A stretch of DNA of 64,000 nucleotides from Symbiodinium natans. Taxonomy: Eukaryota > Sar > Dinophyceae > Suessiales > Symbiodiniaceae. A program made the position numbers and the translations under genes. Below are positions 18,667-29,354 of the stretch, in pieces. The stretch spans positions 483,934 through 547,933 of the forward strand of contig CAJNDS010001702.1 in NCBI GenBank assembly GCA_905221605.1, given 5' to 3'. Each line of letters begins with the position of its first letter. Within the stretch, counting starts at the first letter, position 1. The notes beneath the pieces were generated by a model that worked only from the letters and a program-made list of their open reading frames with translations, ran no database searches and was not told the DNA's origin.

Positions 18667-21600
18667 TCACGCTCGCAAGCCCTCCCTGATGGCGCCATAC
18701 TTCTCTCGCAAGCGCACGGCGAACGGCTCGCTCTCCACCATCGCACGTTCAAGAACAGCTCGTTCCCACCTTCTCGCACGCCGCACCGCAGCAACGTCCA
18801 CTTGCCATCCATCAGCGACAAAACCCAACTGTTTGGAGCATGCCTCATCCGCCAAGCGATTGAAGCGCCGGGCCATCGTTGCGCAGACTCCCGGAGGAGG
18901 AATCCAACTGGGTCGCTTGCCGTGGCTGGGAATCCAGTGCACAATCAAATCACCCAGGCCCACGGTGACACGCTGCCAGAACGCAGCCAAAGGTCCAGCA
19001 AAATCACCACGAGCAGCCCGCGCGATGCGCCTCACTGCGGCGTCATTATCCGTGAGCACGACACCTTCTACGGCGTTGCCTGCGGTGTGCGCAGCCAAGA
19101 CAGCCAACGCATGACGTTCAGCAGCGGCCGGGGTCTGCTCGGGACCCGGGACCAATCCATGCACCACTATCTCCTGATTGCCCGCTTTCGCAGCAATAGC
19201 CCATGCCGCACGCTGCCAGTGCTCCATTCCAGCAGCAATCAAGCACCCACCATCCGTAGCACAGAAGAGCGAATCGCCGTTCTCACACGCCAGCTGAATG
19301 AATTGCGCAAGTTCATCATCAAGCTCAACCTCCATGCCACCGTCCCTTGCAGCAAAGGGCACCACAGCCACAAGAAGTTTGCGCTCAGCCCTGGTGTACC
19401 CATCTCCCAAGCCCTGCGGAGCCAGCGGACAATCGAAAACCATATGCTCAGTGGGCGGCGCCTCCATCCCGCACTTGCACTGCGTCTGGACATCAACGCG
19501 CTGAAGGAGCCGTCCATCCACCACAGAAGCCGTAACCGCACGAAAAGCCGCCCTCGAGGAGAGGTTGACGATTCTCACATGCTCATCCAGTATGAGGGCA
19601 CGCCTCCCAAGCGGCCCAGCTCCACCTGTGCGCCCATCGCCGTTCCACAGATCCTGGTGCCAGGCCTGCACAGCCGCACGCAGAAATGCATCCACTGTGT
19701 GCCACGCCGGCGAAAACGTGCCAAGCAAGGTGTGCACGTCCATGCCTCCTTCATCCGCCCAGCCCCATCTCGCACAAACCTTGGCCCAAGCTGAGCTAGC
19801 CGCGTCTGACGTCGGATGCCCCATGAGCACTGCCGACCGTCGCCTCCACTCTGCACGAATGACCACCGCTGCAAAAGCAAAAGAAAGATCCAGCCACGGC
19901 CCACCCATAGCAGCCCATGCCATCATGCAGGAGCGACCTTTAGGGACCTGCCCAGCCCATAAAGCCCTCTCGACACGTGCCTGCCAGCGTTTCTGGGTGT
20001 GAACACGATAGCGATTCCAGCAAGCAGCCCATGCAATCGCTGAGATAACCAGTGACCGCAATAAGATGGCACGCCTACACACATGTTTGCAAGCTTTGGC
20101 AATACGCTCACAACGCACCAAGACCATGTCGTCAAGAGCCCGCAGATCCGGCGCTACACCACCTCTCCTCATGACATAGTGCACGCCAAGCAGCTTGAAA
20201 GCAAAGACCACAGGCCCTAGGATGTCAGTGCGCTCCTGCAATCGCCTCCGAGCCACCTTGGACGTAGCAAACGAGGCCTGTTTGTCGGGATGCACAGTCA
20301 GGTTGAACACAGCATCGACTCTCCTGCCAGCAGTCACAGCATCGGTCAAAAGCAGCTCTGCATCAGTATCCAAGCTCCAGCAAGTGCGATCATCCACGAA
20401 GATTTTCACGGTTAGTGAGGGCGCCGCCCGTTTGACCACAGCATGCCAAACTGCCATCAAGCAGTTGACCAAAGTAACAGACAGAGGGCATCCCTGCTGC
20501 AAGCCACAAGCCACTCGTATAGGCCTCGGGTGGACCACGCCATCAAGCATAAGGAAGCGATCCTGTTGCACATAGAAGTCGCGAACCACTGCGGCGAGCG
20601 CGCCAGGGAATCCCATATGCAGGGCCACATCCACAGCCTGCTGTGGACGAACACTGTCAAAGAACTTCTTGACATCGGTTTTGATGCCCAACAAATGGCA
20701 TCTACCCCCATGGGTCCGCTCCAAATCCCGAAGCAGCGCATCATGAACCCCATGTAGGCTTCTCCCAACAACTCCTCCATGAATATCCGAAGGAAAAGCA
20801 GCAGTAGCCCAGTCACGAAGGCGTCTACAAGCCAATGAGGCCAGCGCTCTCCACAATACTGCACCAATAGCCAAGGGTCGTTGAGTGCCGTCAGGCTTTG
20901 GCACCAAAGCGATTCTGATGCGCTTCCACGCGCCCTACTTGAAGCATGGCCTGCCAGAGTTCCACCACCTGCACCCAAAAGCCACGCGGCAAACAAGTCA
21001 GCTGCGCTGCCGCCCACCCATCCAGCCCTGTGGCACGCTTGCGCCTTCGTTTGACCACTGCCGCCAACTCATCCGGCGTAAACTGCAGCGCATCATCCGC
21101 ACAAGCAGGTCCCGCAGGAACGCTCTCCAACAGGGCCGCCGTAGCCTCATGGTCATAGTCGGCGTCACTCCCCCACCAACGCTCCCAAACTTCACGCGCC
21201 TGCTCCAGCTTCTCAGAGGTCTCCAACGGCGCAGTCCACTCACCATCGCGGTGCAAAGGCGGCGGCGCCGCCCTTGTGACCCATCGCGAGACTTGATGGA
21301 TGTCCACCGCCATTCTCTCACGCCACTGAGCCACCAGTCTTTGCTTGGTCTCCAGCGCCTCAGCATCAGCTGCTTTCTGCACCTCCTCCAGCAATTCCGG
21401 GAGAGACGTGGCGCCAAAGCCATGTCCTTCAGCCTGCCTCCAGACCTTGCGCAAAAGGTTGCCATAGTGAACCGAGTCGTGATCCCGAAGCATGGCCTCG
21501 GCGACTCGCCTCATGAGCCTCCGCAAACGGCGCTCAAGCAAAGTCTGAACGGTCGGGGCCTTGGTAGAAGGGGGAAGGCCACGGACAGGCACAGGCGCTT

Positions 21601-22510
21601 CAGCACGACGACGAGCCTTGCCACCCGCATGCATCACATCCTCCGCCGCGGCACTGAGGACAGACCATGCTTCATCCACCTCACCGCGACCAAGAGCGTC
21701 ATGAAAAGTCTGCCCACGCGAGCTCCACACATCATTCCATTCCTTAGCGGACACTTGGACCGGCACCACTTGCCTGGGCGGCCGGATGCGAAAAGGCTCA
21801 GGCCGCCAGTCAGTGGCCAACTGCACGTCATAGAAGACAAGATCGTGGTCCGCCGGCCCCACCACCTGGTGCTTATAGTCAATCACCAACTTGTCCGTGT
21901 GAAGAGCGAAGTCAATGCACCTGGTATAGTGTCCACCCGGGCCCCGAAACGTGGGCGGCGGGGGAGAATCACCATGAATGGCCTCATTTGCAGATCGCAT
22001 CGCGCCGCACGCCAAAGCATCTGAGATGGGAAAGTCTCCCTCAGTTAAATTGAAATCACCCATGAGCAACGCATCTTCCCCCAAAGCAGCCACATGTTCA
22101 AAGCAAGCCTGAAGAATATCACCAGCTTCGGCGCGCGAAGAAGCAGGCAGATACAAGTTGCACAACAGGAGCGGTCTCGCCCGTGGCCTCCAAACTCGCA
22201 TCACCCCACCACGCCCATCCGGCAACCACTGTGGCTTCGGAAGCGGCTCCACCGGCCACCTAGCCAGCGTGATGCATCCCCACTGCGCAGCGCCACTGGG
22301 CGCCAGGCCTTGCTCATGAATCACAAGATGCCACCCAAATTTGGTCGCCAAGTTTCTTAAGGCTCCAAACGAATCTCGCGGTAGACGAGCCTCCTGAACA
22401 AGGAGGATCCCAATCTCCCACTCAGCAGCCAAGCGCAAAACCTCGGCTGCGCGCCCCATCAATGTTCGCACGTTCACTGTGCCCACCCTCAAAGCCCGAG
22501 CAGTCTTCAT
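18667..22510 (-). CDS. LINE ORF2: APE endonuclease, reverse transcriptase, RNase H (one frameshift)
   Basis: ATG at 22510 overlaps the ORF1 stop as ATGA. The N-terminal endonuclease/exonuclease/phosphatase domain shows GTVNVRTL, QEARLP, NLYLPA, MGDFN, CIDFALHT and a final DHD. RT follows with TGLDGW, LVPKPDGTQRPLAI, motif A DVKKFFDSV, motif B GLQQGCPLS and motif C FVDD (20386-20400). A C-x-C-x8-H-x4-C knuckle is near 19450-19490. RNase H has ATDGG, AERHAL, LTDND and HWIPSHGK...LADEA. The frame shifts once at about 20930-20945, between the QVGR and WKRIRIALVPKPDG segments, so this copy is broken there unless recoded or an assembly error. Stop at 18667. Confidence 0.88.
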
Positions 22511-25500
22511 GCTGCTCGCTCCTCGCCGCCACCAACCAGTCCTCGGGGAAGCTCAGGCGGACTCGGCTCATCCAAGATGCCAAGCTTGGACTTGGCCTGC
22601 CGCGCAGCACGCCCGCGAGGCCCATCATCCTTCAGCCAGGGCTCCAGCTCCCGAAGCCATCGCTGGCGATACTTCGCGAAAGCCTTCTCGCCCTTGCAAG
22701 TGCCCTTGGGAAAGCCCCGCTCGTTGCCTGCCAACCGGCAGCAGGCAACACACACAAAGCGCACTGCAAAAGACTTGTCCTCCATCGGCCATGGGATGGC
22801 CTCGAGCTCATGATCTCGGGCGATGTGCTGCTTCGAGGCCTCACCCTCGCCCGCTCCAGCAGTGAGGAAGTTGACAAGCTCAGCCGCACCACTTCGAAGT
22901 CGCTCATCCAGCGTCGCATCTTCTTTCTGCTTGGCCAGTCGCTGAATCAAGGCCTGGCGCTGCTGCGACATGCCCACCACCGCCTCACAGGGCATCTTGG
23001 CCAGGAGCTTGGCAGTATGCGCGAGGCACTTACAATGGCGGCAAACAAAATACGCGGCGCTACGTCGCCCAGGCTGTGTTGCTGGCACATCAATCGTGAA
23101 GAGTCCACTGTGTCCACCAATGCCACGCTTGATCTGAGAAAGCCGCGACGAGACCCCTTTCGCCCGCACGGCCTGAGTGGCCTTGGGCGCATTGCAGGGC
23201 CGAGCGGTTCTCCTCTTGAAGATGGCGATGTTCTCCTCAGGATGCGCCCGCGCTCCATGCGCGAGCTTCCACTGCCGCAGCTTGTCCCCCGTCAAGTTCC
23301 ACTCTGCGGGGAAAGCCTTGAGGCACACAGGGCACCTCCAAGTGACAACAGCATCATCACGCACCTCGATCGGCTCATCTATGACACCACGAAGATTGAG
23401 CTCCTTCATGCGCTCAGGATGCCACGCTCGAATGTGCTTGTTCTTGCGGAAAGACCAAAAGGAGCCTCCGCACGTGAAGCCACAGTCAGGGACTGGACAT
23501 GTCCACTCCCAGATTTTGCTCTTCTTTCTGCGCGTCGGCTCGGCAGGCTCCGTCTCAATGCCCTCCACATCAGCCAAAACCGCCACATCATCCTCAGCGT
23601 CATTGCTGCACCTGGAGCTGTCTCGCGAAAGCTCACACCTCCTCGCCCCCCGTGCAAAAGCTGCAACCAGCGAACAGCTTGCTGCGCCACCAGTGGCAGC
23701 GCTCGGTGCGCCCTTTCGGCTGCTGCCGCCCCCAGCCGTGCTCGCCGATGGCCGCACAGGCGCAGGCGGAGGAACAACAGCGCCGCTTACTCTTCCTACC
23801 GGCACATGAACTCCTTCAGCATTGCGAGTATACACGGTCCACGCCGCATCAGAGCCCTCAGCAGTGTCATTCGGGTGGTCACGGACTCCTCCACCTCGAC
23901 CGCCCTTAGTGTCACCGATCTCCTGGATGTTCGTGATCACAGCTGGCAAGGGCCCACCATCGAGGGCAGGCACCAGCAAGTCATAGTGGCCGATCTTCCC
24001 CGTGCCACGCTCAAAGGAGAGAGCAACAGGAAAATTGCCAGTTCCAACCTTAGTCGGCGTCAACGAAGCCTCTGCAGGAATGATGTACACCGCCAAGCTG
24101 AAGAGATCGGCAGCTGCCATAATCTCCAGATGGCCCCAGTACTTTCCTTCCATTGCAGCCTCCTTCAGGTAGGACTCAAAGTCAGGCACGCCTCCTTCAA
24201 CATCATTCGTATCTCTCTTGTCCCAGAAGGGAGCAAAATGCGCTTGCTTCCTCCTCATGTAGGCGACAACCTCAGCTCTCATGCGGCTCGTGGGCATCGG
24301 TCGGCTGGCATTCTTGTGCCACGCCACAGCTTGGGCCACACAGCCTGGCAAGCAATTGCCATCACGCTGGATCTGAATGAGCTTGGTGCCATCAGGCACC
24401 TCTCTCAAACCAATCGCTTGACGTTTGACATCACCTTCAGGTCTGCCCTCGCCAGTCTCCTGCTCACCAGCCAGCGGCTTCTGCACCACTTTGAACTGGT
24501 TGGTCTCAACCACAACAGGCGTTTGCCGCGGCAGCGGCTGTCTCGCAGACGGCCCCCTCGGACTCGGAGTAGCCGGAAGCAAGTAGTACAACGTCTGCTT
24601 TGGCGGAGAACCTTGCTCAACGGGAATGGCCAGTACATCCAGCGAGGCCGCCCCACGCACGAACCAGGTGGCGGTGCCTTTTCTGGTAAGACGACCAGTG
24701 ACGGTAACCTGCTCAAGCCCAGCTTCCTGAACCACCTTCATCACGTCATCCTGCGTCCACTCGTGCGGCAGGTTGGGAAGTCTCCACGATCTGATGACAA
24801 GTTCCGTTGAGCGGTCAACTCGGATGCCAATTTGCTTGCGACCAGCCACCAAGCCCCAGGCCGGCTTCATGAGCAAGCATCGCTGGAAGTAGTCAACCTC
24901 GTTCTCCCCTTCATTGGCATCAATCCATCGCACGCCCAAGTTGACCCCCGCAACACTGCGCTGCAAAGGCTCCCAGAAAAGACCGCCAACGCCACTCTTC
25001 TGCAAGAGTGCCTGAACTTGGTCGTCAGGCACACGCACCAATGCCACTAAAGTGGCTCCGCGCTTCTGCTCCACAGCTCCACCCCAGAGGTCTTTGACCG
25101 CAGCAGCCCTGGTCATGGCAAAGCTCCTAAGGTTCTTGGTGGCAGCAGCCCAGTCAGCCGCTGACGCAAGCTGTTGAATCAGCGCAAGGCGCAGCACCGT
25201 GGTGGGGACCGCCTTGATACTGACGACCTTCTTCTCACCCTTGAGGGTAGCCAACGCAACACCATTGACCTGAAACTTCAAGATCTCAACGCGATGCAAA
25301 GCCGCGCGCCCCTTCTGCCAAAATGGCATCGACAGAGAGCCTTCATCATGGCGATAGACCACAAGCAGCGAGCTCTTGAAGCTGCGCCCACTGGCCAAAA
25401 TCTGGAGGACCTCAGCCTCCTCACGGTTTTTTGCCAAGACAAGTAGCGATTCACCCGCCTTGTTGTAATCCTCGAGCTGCTCCGAGGTAACTAGCGTAGC

Positions 25501-26199
25501 ATGCCAGTCCTCCTGCCGAAGCTCCCACTCATCATGCTTGAGCTCAGGGCGCTCAAAAGCCCTGCGCTCACCCACCCCTTCACCCTTGCCCTGACCCTTC
25601 TTGCCCTCTGAGCGAGGACCATTGGCTGCATCGCAAGGACGCGCTTTGCCAACTTTCTCAGGCTTCTCCTTCCCGCCCTTCTTGCCATTTCGAGGCGCAA
25701 CATCAGCTAAGGGGGCTGACTGCGCAGTATCATCTCCTTTGCCTTTCCCCCGCTTCTTTTTCCTCACCTGAGTCCACTCACCCTCCGGCTCTTCAACGCG
25801 CACTTGCCGCGCATTCTCCGCCCCCCCCTGAGTGGAAGCACTGAGGCCCTGCACAGTAGCATCAGCCTGCGCAACGATGCTTTGGATCTCACTCGCATTC
25901 GAAAGCTTAGCCACCATCTGAATGAGCAACTGCACCAGGCTAATCAACATAGCCAACTGGCCATCACCAAGATCAGGCCCTGGATGGGACGCCTCTCCAA
26001 CTCGTTGCCCTGCATACCCAAGCAAACGACAAAGCTTGCAAACAAAGACCGGGATTACGCCACCCTCACAAAAGCCCCACGCCACGAAGTGGAACGATGC
26101 ATGGGAGTCCTCTGCATGGTAGCCACCGATGTGCCCGACAACAGCGGCCTCGAAGGTCAAAGTGATGTCCTCAAAGAAAAATCCACACTTGATCCCCAT
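22507..26199 (-). CDS. LINE ORF1: OTU cysteine protease plus C2H2-like zinc fingers
   Basis: The first ATG inside the LINE is at 26199; the same frame is open back into the host exon to 26637 (numbering below counts from 26637). RVGEASHPGP lies at residues 212-221. A basic linker (RKKKRGKGKG) follows. An OTU-type peptidase spans about residues 752-890: catalytic-type DGNC with Cys762 (24352-24354), a WGHLEIMAAAD helix, and GHYDLLVP with His884. OTU enzymes cleave ubiquitin-type linkages; activity here is inferred. Two C2H2-like fingers start at WTCPVPDC (Cys1047) and WRCPVC, followed by further Cys pairs (FVCRHCKC, FVCVACC), probably for nucleic-acid binding. ORF1 ends TGA at 22507, overlapping the ORF2 ATG. 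Confidence 0.85.
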   Translation of the reverse strand: MGIKCGFFFEDITLTFEAAVVGHIGGYHAEDSHASFHFVAWGFCEGGVIPVFVCKLCRLLGYAGQRVGEASHPGPDLGDGQLAMLISLVQLLIQMVAKLSNASEIQSIVAQADATVQGLSASTQGGAENARQVRVEEPEGEWTQVRKKKRGKGKGDDTAQSAPLADVAPRNGKKGGKEKPEKVGKARPCDAANGPRSEGKKGQGKGEGVGERRAFERPELKHDEWELRQEDWHATLVTSEQLEDYNKAGESLLVLAKNREEAEVLQILASGRSFKSSLLVVYRHDEGSLSMPFWQKGRAALHRVEILKFQVNGVALATLKGEKKVVSIKAVPTTVLRLALIQQLASAADWAAATKNLRSFAMTRAAAVKDLWGGAVEQKRGATLVALVRVPDDQVQALLQKSGVGGLFWEPLQRSVAGVNLGVRWIDANEGENEVDYFQRCLLMKPAWGLVAGRKQIGIRVDRSTELVIRSWRLPNLPHEWTQDDVMKVVQEAGLEQVTVTGRLTRKGTATWFVRGAASLDVLAIPVEQGSPPKQTLYYLLPATPSPRGPSARQPLPRQTPVVVETNQFKVVQKPLAGEQETGEGRPEGDVKRQAIGLREVPDGTKLIQIQRDGNCLPGCVAQAVAWHKNASRPMPTSRMRAEVVAYMRRKQAHFAPFWDKRDTNDVEGGVPDFESYLKEAAMEGKYWGHLEIMAAADLFSLAVYIIPAEASLTPTKVGTGNFPVALSFERGTGKIGHYDLLVPALDGGPLPAVITNIQEIGDTKGGRGGGVRDHPNDTAEGSDAAWTVYTRNAEGVHVPVGRVSGAVVPPPAPVRPSASTAGGGSSRKGAPSAATGGAASCSLVAAFARGARRCELSRDSSRCSNDAEDDVAVLADVEGIETEPAEPTRRKKSKIWEWTCPVPDCGFTCGGSFWSFRKNKHIRAWHPERMKELNLRGVIDEPIEVRDDAVVTWRCPVCLKAFPAEWNLTGDKLRQWKLAHGARAHPEENIAIFKRRTARPCNAPKATQAVRAKGVSSRLSQIKRGIGGHSGLFTIDVPATQPGRRSAAYFVCRHCKCLAHTAKLLAKMPCEAVVGMSQQRQALIQRLAKQKEDATLDERLRSGAAELVNFLTAGAGEGEASKQHIARDHELEAIPWPMEDKSFAVRFVCVACCRLAGNERGFPKGTCKGEKAFAKYRQRWLRELEPWLKDDGPRGRAARQAKSKLGILDEPSPPELPRGLVGGGEERAA

Positions 26200-26267
26200 C
26201 CAGCTGTCAGTCTCGTCGGGCTCCGAGTTCAGGGTCACCGCGGGAAGGTAGCTGGCATCCAAACCCC

Positions 26268-26281
26268 GAAACAAGTCATGG
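26268..26281. repeat. Target-site duplication, LINE 5' side
   Basis: GAAACAAGTCATGG on the plus strand, encoding HDLF of the host protein on the minus strand. Confidence 0.9.
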
Positions 26282-26648
26282 GATTGGTCCACTGCAATTA
26301 CTTGCCTGCAGCCTCCTGTTTCTACAAGATGATGCATCATGTCATCGAACTTGTTGACCTCTGAAGCGGTGCTTCTGCCATCCGGATCAACCAAATTCAC
26401 GCTGCTGCAACTGCACACGGGATGCAACTCGTTTGTCAACGGATCGCGGTCGTAAGGGTTGCTGTGGCATATGCAGATGTGCTGGTTCACTGCAAACGCG
26501 CAAACCCAATACGTGTCATCCAAGCGACCGCTCTGAGCTAGCATCTCACAAACGAATGTGCAGTCTTCGTCCAACAGTTTGGCTGCCAAAGTGAAGCTAT
26601 TCTCCTGCAAAGCATCCGAGATGATAGCCGCGAGCAAGTCTTTGAAAC
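26269..26648 (-). CDS. Exon 2 (5' part) of the disrupted gene, in frame with the LINE ORF1
   Basis: Starts after AG|G at 26648 and encodes FKDLLAAIISDALQEN, then TYWVCAFAVNQH, a Cys-rich loop and VIAVDQSHDLF. It stops at the LINE 5' boundary, but the reading frame continues open into LINE ORF1 to 22507, so a chimeric protein is possible. Confidence 0.8.
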
Positions 26649-27052
26649 CTCGCAGGTGTCATTTTTCAGGGGTGTACTTAAAGGATCATGGGACTTAGTA
26701 ACTAGGGATAAGGTAACTGTACTTATAATTACTTATAACCCCACTTGGTTCGGTGGTTGAGACCAAACGTTTGAAACTTCAAGGGATTTCTGCCATTACT
26801 ATGCTAAACTCTATTAGTTTAGTATATGCAAGCAATAAGAACTACTCAGGTCCCTAACCCATCCGGAGCAAAGCCCTCAAGGCCCCACTGATGCTAGCGT
26901 TATCTCAATGTGAAAGAAAGCAAACCACACCCTGGACACAAAATGGCACTGAACGCTAAACCCTAAACCCTAAACCCCTAAAGCCCTAACCGAACTCTAA
27001 ACCCTAAACCCCTAAACCTCTAAAGCCCTAACTGAACTGTAGCTTTGGCAGC

Positions 27053-28448
27053 AATTTCCCCAATTGTGGGTCACCATAACCTGAGCTCTTCGAGGTCCAT
27101 CCCTGTTCAAAGCCGAAACTGCATATGCAGATTCCTCTCTGCTGGTGAGAGGGATGATGGCTCTGCGGACCACATCTTTAGTCTTATGGTCACTGGGGGC
27201 AAAGTTCCAGCCGGGCATGGGAAGAAGCATCCCTTGATAAAAGCACAGGAGGCTGCGCAAAGTCATGCCCCGCAAGGAGAGCTCTTCAACTTTTGCTTTC
27301 CACATCGGGCTCCAATCCCTTTCCTGTTCCACTGGGGCTTTGGTCTGGCAGCGGCATGGCCAACAGCCCAACTGTTGGCCAGGCACCTGGTCAACCTTGG
27401 GAAGCCTGTGGCCGCCTGACAGGAGAACCGCAGCCAGAGCATTCCCCAGGACGTCCGCGGCTTGAATGCCTACTGCAGCCCAAATGGGCATGCCAAGGAA
27501 GAAAATAGCGTCTTTAGCGCTAGTGTCTCTGTCAGTGAAACTTCTAAGACCGCATGGAATCCCCAAGATTGTCAGCACAAGGCTGCAAGAGACGCCCATG
27601 GTTTGCAGGCCTGCCAAGCGTCGGGCTCGTCTCAGAGACAACTGCACTGCGACCGACGCATCACTGAGCTTTGCCATTCTCAAGACCCTTCGCAAAACTA
27701 GCAAAGATTTGGTCAAGATGCAAGCTGCCATCATGCTGGCCAGCACATTAACGACAGCAGTAAGCACCCCCGCCACCAGCGCCAAAGTAAGTGCCCAGGA
27801 AACAGTCAACAATGGTACTTCCAGAACAAGGAAGCACAAGCAAAGTGACAGTAAAATCACTGCCAGACTGACAGTGCATGCTTGCACCCGGACAAGGCAG
27901 CAAATGCAGCGACCACCGAATGCCTGCTTGGAAGAAAGCTCCAACAGCTCCAGTCGCGAAGCGATGAGCTTCTGCATGCAGACTGAGCAGAGCAGGTAAA
28001 GGCTGGCTCTGCAGCTGACAAGAAGCAAATAAGAATCAGGATAACATGATAGTGAACTGAGATATGTGTTCGGCAGAACGCCATACACAAGATCAGTCGG
28101 CGGTCTGGCCATGGTGGCCAGCAAGGAATGGCACCAGTTGAGAATGGCATAGTCACTGGCTGATTTGACATGAGGTGAAGCCCCGGCCCTTTTCCTCAGC
28201 CATGCTGCCATGCAACCAGATCCCAAACTAGCCAGCATCAGGACACTGAAGCAATTTCTAGGGCTTTCCACATAAGGATCATCATAAGGATGAGGAAACA
28301 GCAAGACTGTAGCCGTGGCATTCACTGCAAGGACAAAAGCATACCAGCCAGGCCGCCAGCGGTGCCAAAGCTGCCGGTGTAGTTCCCGAGCTTCCATGGG
28401 AGCTTTCTGAGATTGAACTTGCCATGCAGCCAAAGAATCTTCGGGCAT
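27053..28448 (-). CDS. Exon 1 of the disrupted membrane/TIR-like gene
   Basis: First ATG at 28448 (MPEDSLAAWQVQ); the frame is open for 14 more codons upstream. About eight hydrophobic segments spread over the first 330 residues (for example YAFVLAVNATATVLLF, SLAVILLSLCLCFLVL and LALVAGVLTAVVNVLA) predict a polytopic membrane protein. The soluble tail starts KVEELSLRGMTLRSLLCFYQ and reaches PSDHKTKDVVRRAIIPLTS and MVTHNWGN at the exon end. The donor is GC at 27052-27051; the acceptor AG lies at 26650-26649, giving MVTHNWGNCFKDLLAAI across the join. The 404-nt intron contains CCCTAAA repeats. GC-AG introns are common in dinoflagellates. Confidence 0.75.
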
Positions 28449-29211
28449 GGTCTTCACACCACCAACATGCAGTTCACGTTTCCACAACAAGCATCGGAAA
28501 CAAATAACTCATGCAACAATATGGGATTTCAGGGGTACGGTCATGTCAATGTAAAGCTTTCCTGACTCTTGTCGACATGCCACGGTTTATGCGATCGGTA
28601 TGAGCTTTCCAACATGCAGAGCACACTGTCTCAACGACGAAGTTGCCAAATGCCAACATCATCGTTGCCCAGCTTGTAGCTCTCGAACGGCTAAGGCTAC
28701 GGATTGTTTCGGTGGTTTTGGTTCTGGAGTTCTGGATAGTGTCTTGGACAAGGTTAAGGTTTAGGTGGTTGCTTTGGTTTGGGTTTTGTGGTGTCAGGTG
28801 GGTTTAAGGATGCCGTGTTAGAATGTCGGTACGAGCGTAGGAAGGAGCCCTTACAGGAACCCGAGGTTTCTGAGGACGGTGCCAGCCGCTGTTTCGCTTT
28901 CTGCGAGGCAAACATTGCCTGCCTCACCCCGAGGCGATGGCGATTTTTCTGCAAAACCTGCGGCAAACAAACGGGGTTGTAGGATTTAGGGTTCAGGTTC
29001 AGGGTTTAGGGCTTCCCCCAAGCGGCCAAAGGATCTAGCAGTTCGGGACTTGTGCTTAGGATCGTAGTATTGTAGGTTGATATGTGGAGAGCATACGATT
29101 ATTACCTTCGCGAAACCCTGAAGCCCTAGCCTAAAACCCTACACACACATTAGGGCTAGTCCCGAAGAGGAGAATACGTATTTTGAGGTACAGGGCCGGG
29201 TTCCAGGCAAG

Positions 29212-29354
29212 GTCCATCTCCCGCCATAGCTGTGACAGCCACATGGTCCATTGTGGTCACAGTCTCGTACTCCATCGCTGTGAGGTGCATTGCCAACATA
29301 ATAACTGTTTACATCCCTGGCATTTCCTTTCTTGTGCCTCTTGGTATACCTCAG
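29212..29354 (+). CDS. Exon-like hydrophobic segment, unknown protein
   Basis: Preceded by GGCAAG and followed by GTAAAC (CAG|GTAAAC). The 47-codon frame between reads AIAVTATWSIVVTVSYSIAV followed by RCIANIITVYIPGISFLVPLG, like one or two membrane segments. No neighbouring exon was found and the family is unknown. The rest of 28500-30440 shows telomere-like fragments only. Confidence 0.35.

Larger units (their letters stand above)
18293..26267 (-). mobile_element. Full-length LINE (APE-type non-LTR retrotransposon) with OTU and RNase H domains
   Basis: Bounded by perfect 14-bp direct repeats (CCATGACTTGTTTC on the element strand) at 26268-26281 and 18279-18292. Read on the minus strand: a short leader, ORF1, a 4-nt stop-start overlap, ORF2 (APE endonuclease, RT, RNase H, CCHC), a 3' UTR with a 146-nt duplication, and a simple tail (TTCTAT)2TTCC. 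APE plus RNase H suggests an I/R1/Tad-like lineage; the clade is not determined. The flanking duplication is intact and ORF2 has only one frameshift, so the insertion appears recent. Confidence 0.9.
17908..28448 (-). pseudogene. Multi-membrane-span protein with TIR-like C-terminal domain, disrupted by a LINE
   Basis: Minus-strand gene in three pieces: exon 1 (28448-27053), exon 2 5' part (26648-26269) and, beyond the LINE insertion, exon 2 3' part (18278-17908). Without the insertion, the frame passes from DQSHDLF straight into HRAWCVAE. Motifs MVTHNW, TYWVCAFAVNQH, EVNKFDDMM, VIAVD and WCVAE match, from memory, a large dinoflagellate family with an N-terminal membrane region. WCxxE resembles the TIR-domain motif whose Glu is catalytic in plant TIR NADases; a TIR-like fold is an inference. 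The insertion separates this Glu from the rest, so this copy is probably non-functional unless the LINE-containing transcript is spliced. Confidence 0.8.

Noticed and set aside
18337-24810. Long plus-strand open frames (485 and 782 codons) opposite the LINE
   Set aside because: They are antisense shadows of GC-rich LINE ORF1/ORF2 codons; composition is His/Arg/Pro-rich and no domain is visible, while the minus strand has full RT, APE, OTU and RNase H motifs.
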